Shown here one piece after another: positions 1 through 5,442 of a DNA stretch of 5,442 bases. The notes under the pieces were generated by a model. That model saw only the letters and a list, made by a program, of their open reading frames with translations. It did not search any database and had not been told where the DNA came from. Location of the stretch: positions 5,613 through 11,054 of the forward strand of contig DAAL01000024.1 in NCBI GenBank assembly GCA_001701065.1, given 5' to 3'. The position numbers and the translations under genes are program-made. Within the stretch, counting starts at the first letter, position 1, and each line of letters begins with the position of its first letter. Origin of the DNA: Bacteroidales bacterium GP4. Lineage in GTDB: Bacteria; Bacteroidota; Bacteroidia; Bacteroidales; Muribaculaceae.

Positions 1-2050
1 CCGGTTTTCCAGCGGTGGTAATGGTCTGCGTCACATCCAGTTCATTGCCGTTCTCGTCGAGTGCGACCGCTTTAAGCGTTCCCGGCTGATAGGTGACAGG
101 GAATACCGCACGGAACTCTTCATTGCGTGTGGTGGGTTTTTCGCCCACGACTTTGCCGTTCAGGTAAAGGCGCACAGCCGGGTAAGAACAGGCTATGTCC
201 ACTTCTATGGGCTTCCCTTCATGTCCGTTCCAAGTCCAGCTTTCCCAGGTGGGGTAGGTTCCCCAAAGAGTCTCCTTTATTTCGCCGTAGTAGCCGTCAG
301 GTTCTTTTACCGCCATGTGCATTCCCGGGGCAGGCGAATGGAGTATTTCGCGGTAATAGGATATGGGCTTTCTCGTTCCGATCAAATCGATGTCGCCGCA
401 GAATGCAGCATGCCACGGCCATTGGTTGCGGTGGTAATGCTCGCCTTCGCTGTCGCCGGTGTAATAGTGGCGACCTATGCCTGATTCTCCGAGGTAATCG
501 ATTCCGGTCCACACAAAATCACCTATTATATAAGGATAGTCGTGGACCTTGCACCAATTGGAGAACGCGTTGCGGGGATAGGACTCGGTTTGCCACATTA
601 TTCTCTCGGGTACACGCAAGTGGTCCTCTTCCGACTTGTGGATCATGTAGTTGTAGCCCACGATGTCCATTTCAGCGGCAAGAGGATCGTAGATGTCCCA
701 TTCAGGGTCCCATGCGCACAGTGCGCTTGTCACCGGGCGTGACGGATCCAGCTTGCGGCATAGTTCGGCAAGCTTGTGGGCTGTCTTGACAACTTCTATC
801 TTTTTACGTTCAATCACTTCGTTTCCCACGCTCCAGCAGATGATGGAGGGATGGTTTCTGTCACGTGCCACTAATGCCTCGATGTCTTTGTCCCACCATT
901 GGTCGATGAGAGTGGAGTAATCGTGGGGAGTTTTGGAGTCGCGCCATCCGTCGAATGCCTCGTCCACCACTAAAAGTCCTTGGCGGTCACATTGGTCAAG
1001 GAAAGCCGGAGCGGGATGGTTGTGGCTTGTCCTGACAGCGTTGAATCCTGCGTCCTTAAGTAGCTTTACTTTGCGGGCTTCAGCCGCATCATAGCTTTTT
1101 GCGCCCAAGAATCCGTTGTCGCTGTGGGCGCATGCGCCGTTTATCAGAATAGGTTTGCCGTTCAGCTTGAAGCCTTCGGTAGCCGAATAGGAGATACTGC
1201 GAACACCGAAATTTTCGCTCACCTTGTCCACTACATTTCCGTTTCCGTAAGTCAATTCAATTGTCATGGTGTAAAGATTGGGATTTTCCGGACTCCAGAG
1301 AGCGAGTTGGCTATCACGGAAAGTTACCGTGCCGATGCCATCTTTTATAGTAACGGGAAGGGTGTAGAGAACTTTTCCGTCAATGCTTTCGATGCTTGCG
1401 CTTCCCTTTACGTCAGGTGAAGGATTGGTGATGTTGAACACGGCATTTACCGTTGAACTGTTTTCGGACACTTCCGGAGTGGTTATGTAAAGGCTCCAGG
1501 GCGCTACTGCTGTTTTGTCGAGGTTATATAGCCACACATGGCGGTAGATTCCGGAACCGGTGTACCATCGGGCATTCTTCTGCTTGGAATTGTCTACGGT
1601 TATTGTGATATTATTTTCACCCTCTTTAAGATAGGGTGTCATGTCAAAAAATGCCGATGAATATCCGTAAGGATGATTGCCGGCGAGGCTGTCGTTGACA
1701 TAGACATGGGTGTCCATGTAGGATCCTTCCAGATAAAGGAGGTGACGCTTTTTAAGGTCATCGGCGGTGGCGGTTATGGTTTTTACGTATTTACCTGCTC
1801 CTGCCGGGAGATATCCTCCGTCATTGCCCATTGCCGAGATGCTGTCGAAATCGTTAAGTATCGACCAGTCGTGAGGCAAGTCCACTGATATGAAATTTTC
1901 AGCCACAGGCAGTCCTTTGTCATCCTTAGTGAGGGTAAACAGCCAGTCATTGTCGAGTTTCTGCTTCCTTTCGGAAGAAATAGTACCGGCGATAGCTGAT
2001 AATGACATAGCCGCGGATGCTAATGTAAGGAAAATTGATTGTAAATGCAT
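1..2050 (-). CDS. GH2 family glycosidase, beta-galactosidase-like, secreted (3' end missing)
   Basis: I translated the minus strand from the ATG at 2048-2050 and it stays open for 683 codons to the left edge, so the C-terminus is missing. An in-frame TAA at 2063-2065 leaves no start further upstream. Residues 1-21 look like a signal peptide ending in AIA|G with no lipobox cysteine, so a periplasmic product is likely. The domains are a GH2 sugar-binding domain (about 30-180, with LPHDW and RWYTGSGIYR), an immunoglobulin-like domain (about 185-285), and a TIM barrel (about 290-575). A DUF4982-like beta domain follows (about 600 onward, with WNGHEGKP and LYLNGK). The predicted acid/base is E411 in WSVGNE and the predicted nucleophile is E489 in WQTES. 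The family hydrolyses terminal beta-linked sugars with retention. Beta-galactosidase is the usual label, but beta-glucuronidase, beta-mannosidase or an arabinopyranosidase activity is not excluded. It starts 5 bases after the GH43-type gene ends, implying one operon. Confidence 0.93.
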   Translation of the reverse strand, partial: MHLQSIFLTLASAAMSLSAIAGTISSERKQKLDNDWLFTLTKDDKGLPVAENFISVDLPHDWSILNDFDSISAMGNDGGYLPAGAGKYVKTITATADDLKKRHLLYLEGSYMDTHVYVNDSLAGNHPYGYSSAFFDMTPYLKEGENNITITVDNSKQKNARWYTGSGIYRHVWLYNLDKTAVAPWSLYITTPEVSENSSTVNAVFNITNPSPDVKGSASIESIDGKVLYTLPVTIKDGIGTVTFRDSQLALWSPENPNLYTMTIELTYGNGNVVDKVSENFGVRSISYSATEGFKLNGKPILINGACAHSDNGFLGAKSYDAAEARKVKLLKDAGFNAVRTSHNHPAPAFLDQCDRQGLLVVDEAFDGWRDSKTPHDYSTLIDQWWDKDIEALVARDRNHPSIICWSVGNEVIERKKIEVVKTAHKLAELCRKLDPSRPVTSALCAWDPEWDIYDPLAAEMDIVGYNYMIHKSEEDHLRVPERIMWQTESYPRNAFSNWCKVHDYPYIIGDFVWTGIDYLGESGIGRHYYTGDSEGEHYHRNQWPWHAAFCGDIDLIGTRKPISYYREILHSPAPGMHMAVKEPDGYYGEIKETLWGTYPTWESWTWNGHEGKPIEVDIACSYPAVRLYLNGKVVGEKPTTRNEEFRAVFPVTYQPGTLKAVALDENGNELDVTQTITTAGKP

Positions 2051-2070
2051 GATGATTATTTTTTATTGTA
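2048..2070 (-). promoter_or_regulatory. A-rich translation start region of the second GH2 gene
   Basis: The GH43-type gene ends in codons for Asn-Lys-Lys and a TAA, giving a six-base A run (2059-2064). Only TCATC separates the stop from the ATG of the next gene. No Shine-Dalgarno sequence is visible. A-rich, SD-less leaders are typical of efficient starts in Bacteroidota, and the very short gap favours translational coupling or re-initiation. The role is inferred. Confidence 0.35.
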
Positions 2071-3114
2071 GTTGTCACTCCATTCTTCAAGTCGCTTGTA
2101 TTCTTCCTCGGTCAGGCGCATAAATGAACCGTGCTGTGGCGCGCCAACACCTTTTATATCCACCGGAGAGTGGAAATTTTTCATGTTTTCGTCGGCGCGG
2201 CATATTCTGTAATGCTTGGGATTGGATGAATATTCTATGTAGGCTATGCACCATGTGGGATCGCCTATCAGCTGATAAGCCGATACTCCTTCGCAGTTCT
2301 TGTTGCCCTCGAAGTTCACATAGTCCTTGTCATCGGGTTCGCTCCATGGTCCGTGAAGGGTGGGAGCGGTGGAAGTGAAGATACCCGGTGTGCCGCCCTC
2401 TTTTTTTATCATCATGTGGTATTTGCCGTCGCTGGGAAGGTAGTTTATGTCAGCGTCGATTGTCGCGTATCCCCAGTCCAGGAGCAGCTGCGGCTTGGTC
2501 AGTGTAGTAAAACTTTCGTCGGCATAGGAATAGTACATGCGGTCATATTTCTCGCCGGCATCGGGATTCCACAGTGAGTAGTAAATCATGTAGCCGCCTT
2601 TTTTGCCGTTGTCCCATTCGTAATCGGGATTCCAGAAAATCTGGGGTGCCCACACTCTTATGATGGTGGAATAATCAGTATACGGGTCTTTGCCGTCAGG
2701 ATTGGAGAATATCTCCGCTCCTTTCCGGAAATCAAATGTCGTGGATTTCCAGTTTATAAGGTCATCGCTGGTCAACAGGTCGATGCCGTAATTGTTCCAT
2801 TTGTGGCTTTTTGCCACGCACATGTCAGTCGTCACCATGATGTAGCCGCTTCCGTCGTGCTTGCGCGTGATATATGCGTCGCGTGTGCCGCCTTCGATTT
2901 TGGCTATTTCCGAAGGGCTGAAAATGGAGTCGCCTCCTATGAGGTCCTTGAAGTTCAAGCCGTCACGGCTGAGGGCATAGGCTGTCCACTCTCCACGGTC
3001 GCTCATGTGGCAATAAAGATAGCCGTAATCACCTTTTTGAAGATTTTGGGCAGTCATTCCTGATGATGCGATGCCCGTCAATGTCAATGATAATAAGATG
3101 GTTCGTAATGTCAT
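2056..3114 (-). CDS. GH43-type glycoside hydrolase, secreted five-bladed beta-propeller
   Basis: This is a complete 352-residue protein, a normal length for a single-domain GH43 enzyme. The ATG at 3112-3114 is preferred because it gives a clean signal peptide (about residues 1-22, ending near MTA|QN) without a lipobox cysteine, which suggests the periplasm. Repeating strand motifs mark a propeller: YALSRDGLNF (46-55), SDDLINW (116-122), RVWAPQIFWNP (153-163), YYSYAD (194-199) and HGPWSEP (254-260). By family analogy the acidic active-site residues are D79 in GGTRDAY, D220 or D222 in TIDADI, and E275 in NCEGVS. H328 in QHGSF matches the blade-five histidine common in GH43. Known GH43 members are mostly inverting arabinofuranosidases, xylosidases or exo-galactosidases. 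I cannot assign the subfamily or substrate. The gene begins 12 bases after one GH2 gene and ends 5 bases before another, so its product probably removes side-chain sugars from the same glycan. Confidence 0.88.
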   Translation of the reverse strand: MTLRTILLSLTLTGIASSGMTAQNLQKGDYGYLYCHMSDRGEWTAYALSRDGLNFKDLIGGDSIFSPSEIAKIEGGTRDAYITRKHDGSGYIMVTTDMCVAKSHKWNNYGIDLLTSDDLINWKSTTFDFRKGAEIFSNPDGKDPYTDYSTIIRVWAPQIFWNPDYEWDNGKKGGYMIYYSLWNPDAGEKYDRMYYSYADESFTTLTKPQLLLDWGYATIDADINYLPSDGKYHMMIKKEGGTPGIFTSTAPTLHGPWSEPDDKDYVNFEGNKNCEGVSAYQLIGDPTWCIAYIEYSSNPKHYRICRADENMKNFHSPVDIKGVGAPQHGSFMRLTEEEYKRLEEWSDNYNKK

Positions 3115-3126
3115 ATGGATTGGTAT

Positions 3127-5382
3127 TTAATGGTTAATGTCAAGTTTTACGGGTTTAAACGATTTTGAGTTTATGCTCAATGACACTTTCCCTCCGGCGG
3201 TGCGGGAGCGCAGTATCACTGTAGCTTCACCTTGATAGAGATTGCGGCGGTTACCCACCGTGAGTTCATGGCTTGTAAGGTCGCCGTTGATTACTCCTAC
3301 AATATCAGCTTCGCCTTCCACCTTAAATTCAAGAGGTTCGCCCGAGAGGTTGACTTTACGGTTCCGGGAATCGACAGCCGATACTTTTACATGCAGCAGG
3401 TCCATTCCGTCGGTCTTCCACTCGGTGCCTTCTTTGTCGGGGACGCCAATGAGTTTTACCGGTTTTCCGGTCGTTTCAAGCCGGTGGGTTGCGGTGGGTT
3501 TTCCGTCAGTGTAGGCAACAACCTTGACACTGCCTTTGGAGTAGGGGATACCGGTCCACTTTATTGCATTTCGCTGTGCCGGATCCTGACGGTTGTTGCT
3601 TTTGCGTCCCATTGACTTTCCGTTGATGAAAAGTTCCACCTCGTCGGCGTTGGTGTAAGTGTACATGTCAAGTGTAGATTCCGGCTTGAAATTCCAGTGC
3701 TCGACAAGCCTTTTTGTGCCTACATTTACATCGTTCCACATCACATTGTCCTGGCTTTCCATTACTGCGATGCGCACAAGCGGCTCCTCAGGCTTAAAAT
3801 AGCTCCTTATGTGCCATGCCTGTGGCTTCGGGCTTAACGCGATATCAAACACTCCCTTGTCCCAGCCTTTCACCGGCCATCCTTGGGATTCTCCGAGATA
3901 GTCGATGGCTCCCCAGTAGGCGAGTCCGACCACACGGTCAAGGTCCATTCCAAAGAAATTGGGACCTATGCCTCCGGCTGTGGCTTCGCTTTGATAAAAT
4001 ATCATCCAAGGGAATCTTTTTGAGTCGCCGGGGAAGTACATATACCTATAATTATAAGAGGCGATGTCAGTCTCCAATGCCAACGGAGCCGGCAGGGAGT
4101 CAGTGGCATGGTTGCGTCCGCGAGGATGCATAGCCACTGTCACGGGACGTGTGCGGTCAAAATGGTCCATCAAAGCCTTCTGCATTCGGTAGGGGGTCAC
4201 TCCATAGTCGTGGTAAGGTATCTCCCAAAGTGTCTGCAGTTCATTCCCGAGACTCCACATCACCACACAAGGATGGTTTCTGTCACGTTTCATCCATTCC
4301 TCGATGTCATGTTGCCACATATCGCTCCAGGCTTTTCTTCCGCCTGCGTACTGGGTCAGCCATTTGTCATAAAGCTCGTCGACCACGAGGATGCAATATC
4401 GGTCACACAGGTCCATGAACGACTTGCTGTAAGGATTGTGGGAACACCTAATGTGGTTGAACCCGAATTCCTTCAATAGCTGAATCCTTTTTTCTATAGC
4501 GCGTGGATAGGCAGCAGCTCCAAGTGCGCCAAGGGTGTGGTGGTTGGCGATGCCTTTCAGCAACACTTTTCTGCCGTTTAGCTTCAGCCCGAACTCGGGT
4601 GAATATTCAATTTTTCGGATGCCGAAAGTTTCGGCGGCTTGATCCACTTGTTCGCCTGAAGAGTTCCGCAGATTGAATTCCGCCGTGTAGAGATGAGGTG
4701 AATCGCAATCCCATAAAAGCGGCGAGTCGATTGTGATGCTGTCAATGTAATGCTGCTCCACATCCCTTCGGGCGCGTGCCACGACGGTACGCCGGGTGCG
4801 GGCGATTTTGTTGCCGGAGTTGTCCCTGATGGTTAAGTCCACTTGAAGCGTGTCGTTGGCTGCCGGCGAGTGGGCGACCTCCGCAAAAATCTTCACCAAC
4901 GCTTTTTCTTGGCTCACTTCAGGAGTAGTAATATAGAAAGGATGGCGGGGGAAATAGGTCGCAGCGTTGCTAACGATTAAGTTTACGTCACGGTAGAGTC
5001 CTCCGCCGGTGTACCATCGGGAGTTCTCAGGTGCACCGGTATCGGCTTTTACTAAGATGGAATTGCCTGTGTTGTAGTTTATGTGAGGTGTCAGGTCAAT
5101 TTCAAATCCGAGATAGCCGTAATCAGTGCCTCCCACATGCTTTCCGTTGACCCACACGTCGCCCACGAGCATTATGCCCTCGAAATCGAGGATAATGCAT
5201 CGACCTTGCCATTCAGCCGGGATAAAAAGGTCTTTACGATACCATCCGGTGCCCATCTCTTTAAATCCTCGCGCGCTCAGGCGGCTGCGTATGTTGGCGA
5301 CCGGATTGTCAAGGTCAGGCATCTCTTCGGCTGAAGGTTCTACCCAATCTTGTTCAATTAAAAAATCGTGGGGAAGGTTCAC
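3127..5382 (-). CDS. GH2 family glycosidase, beta-galactosidase-like (5' end disrupted or beyond window)
   Basis: An open frame of 751 codons from a GTG at 5380-5382 to a TAA at 3127-3129. The GTG is probably not the real start. The in-frame residues just upstream still look like GH2 (AWRT before VNLPHDF), and no signal peptide is present. Counting from the GTG, the domains are a sugar-binding domain (1-140, with LPHDF, GTDYGYLGFEID and RWYTGGGLYRD) and an immunoglobulin-like domain (about 148-255). A TIM barrel (about 260-530), a DUF4982-like domain (about 560-640, with ELFINGKSMG) and a C-terminal GH2 beta domain (about 650-748) follow. The predicted acid/base is E381 in WSLGNE and the predicted nucleophile is E466 in YQSEATAG. 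The catalytic core is intact. The layout is typical of Bacteroidota PUL beta-galactosidases, though substrate is not proven. It is the most upstream gene visible and its stop lies 12 bases from the next start. Confidence 0.9.
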   Translation of the reverse strand: MNLPHDFLIEQDWVEPSAEEMPDLDNPVANIRSRLSARGFKEMGTGWYRKDLFIPAEWQGRCIILDFEGIMLVGDVWVNGKHVGGTDYGYLGFEIDLTPHINYNTGNSILVKADTGAPENSRWYTGGGLYRDVNLIVSNAATYFPRHPFYITTPEVSQEKALVKIFAEVAHSPAANDTLQVDLTIRDNSGNKIARTRRTVVARARRDVEQHYIDSITIDSPLLWDCDSPHLYTAEFNLRNSSGEQVDQAAETFGIRKIEYSPEFGLKLNGRKVLLKGIANHHTLGALGAAAYPRAIEKRIQLLKEFGFNHIRCSHNPYSKSFMDLCDRYCILVVDELYDKWLTQYAGGRKAWSDMWQHDIEEWMKRDRNHPCVVMWSLGNELQTLWEIPYHDYGVTPYRMQKALMDHFDRTRPVTVAMHPRGRNHATDSLPAPLALETDIASYNYRYMYFPGDSKRFPWMIFYQSEATAGGIGPNFFGMDLDRVVGLAYWGAIDYLGESQGWPVKGWDKGVFDIALSPKPQAWHIRSYFKPEEPLVRIAVMESQDNVMWNDVNVGTKRLVEHWNFKPESTLDMYTYTNADEVELFINGKSMGRKSNNRQDPAQRNAIKWTGIPYSKGSVKVVAYTDGKPTATHRLETTGKPVKLIGVPDKEGTEWKTDGMDLLHVKVSAVDSRNRKVNLSGEPLEFKVEGEADIVGVINGDLTSHELTVGNRRNLYQGEATVILRSRTAGGKVSLSINSKSFKPVKLDINH

Positions 5383-5442
5383 GGTTCTCCATGCCTGAGA
5401 TGAAAGCGTATCGGCTTAAAAAGTACTGGAACCGGTAGCTGT
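5383..5442 (-). pseudogene. Upstream 5' part of the GH2 gene with an apparent frameshift
   Basis: Reading upstream from the GTG at 5380-5382 in the same frame gives ADTLSSQAWRT before an in-frame TAA at 5416-5418. That peptide fits the segment that precedes LPHDF in GH2 proteins, so coding continues past the GTG. To the right of the stop, the frame offset by one base reads SYRFQYFL and is open to the window edge. Dropping a single base in the TTTTTAA run (minus strand, 5416-5422) joins the two into YRFQYFLADTLSSQAW, which resembles the usual GH2 start (aromatic-x-F, then Asp, then WR). The break may be a real inactivating indel or a homopolymer error in the sequence. Only about 24 bases lie beyond it, so the evidence is thin. 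The alternative is that the TAA ends a different upstream gene. Confidence 0.5.

Noticed and set aside
127..789. Plus-strand open frame of 220 codons
   Set aside because: It lies wholly antisense to the conserved GH2 barrel and DUF4982 coding sequence. Its translation is rich in Arg, Cys and Ser with no recognisable motif, as expected of an antisense shadow.
849..866. 18-base identical match to 4271-4288 (and a 16-base match of 1557-1572 to 5006-5021)
   Set aside because: Both pairs fall at equivalent conserved GH2 motifs in the same frame (RDRNHP and RWYTG). Motif conservation and shared codon preference explain them; they are not mobile or recombination repeats.
3115..3126. Promoter or terminator between the right-hand GH2 and the GH43-type gene
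   Set aside because: The gap is only 12 bases, with no hairpin and no room for -33/-7 elements.
3232..4479. Several plus-strand open frames of 90-127 codons
   Set aside because: All are antisense to the right-hand GH2 gene, overlap one another in different frames, and show no domain or signal sequence of their own.
5380..5382. GTG as the true start of the right-hand GH2 gene
   Set aside because: Although GGAG lies a few bases upstream, starting here removes conserved GH2 N-terminal sequence and any signal peptide. In-frame GH2-like residues continue upstream.
5416..5422. TTTTTAA run as a programmed ribosomal frameshift site
   Set aside because: The frame change needed is +1, and the run is not a canonical X XXY YYZ slippery heptamer. 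No downstream stimulatory structure is apparent, and frameshifting in GH2 genes is not an established mechanism.

Overview
The window looks like part of a carbohydrate-utilisation operon from a Bacteroidota gut or fibre-degrading bacterium. The evidence is indirect. The GH2 domain layouts, with a DUF4982-type module after the barrel (followed in one gene by a GH2 C-terminal module), are common in Bacteroidales polysaccharide utilisation loci. The base composition is close to half G+C. The two visible gene starts are AT-rich and have no Shine-Dalgarno sequence. A Bacteroides, Prevotella or Muribaculaceae-like source fits; the genus cannot be fixed from this sequence.

All real coding is on the minus strand, so transcription runs from the right edge to the left. 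From right to left: (1) a GH2 glycosidase (3127-5382 plus upstream coding sequence to the right edge), whose 5' end appears frame-disrupted about 35 bases inside the right edge; (2) a secreted five-bladed propeller glycosidase of GH43 type (2056-3114); (3) a second, clearly different GH2 glycosidase with a signal peptide (1-2050), whose 3' end lies beyond the left edge. The gaps between genes are only 12 and 5 bases, so there is no room for a separate promoter or terminator and the three genes are very probably co-transcribed. There is no gene-free stretch over 300 bases. I saw no RNA gene, mobile element, CRISPR array or terminator.

Together the genes probably encode periplasmic exo-acting enzymes that trim a branched, probably galactose- and arabinose-containing glycan (for example an arabinogalactan or a pectic side chain). 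The substrate is inferred only from the family combination. No SusC/SusD pair, sensor or transporter is in view, so the locus cannot be assigned to a particular glycan. I found no convincing undescribed system. The point most worth checking is the broken reading frame at the start of the right-hand GH2 gene.
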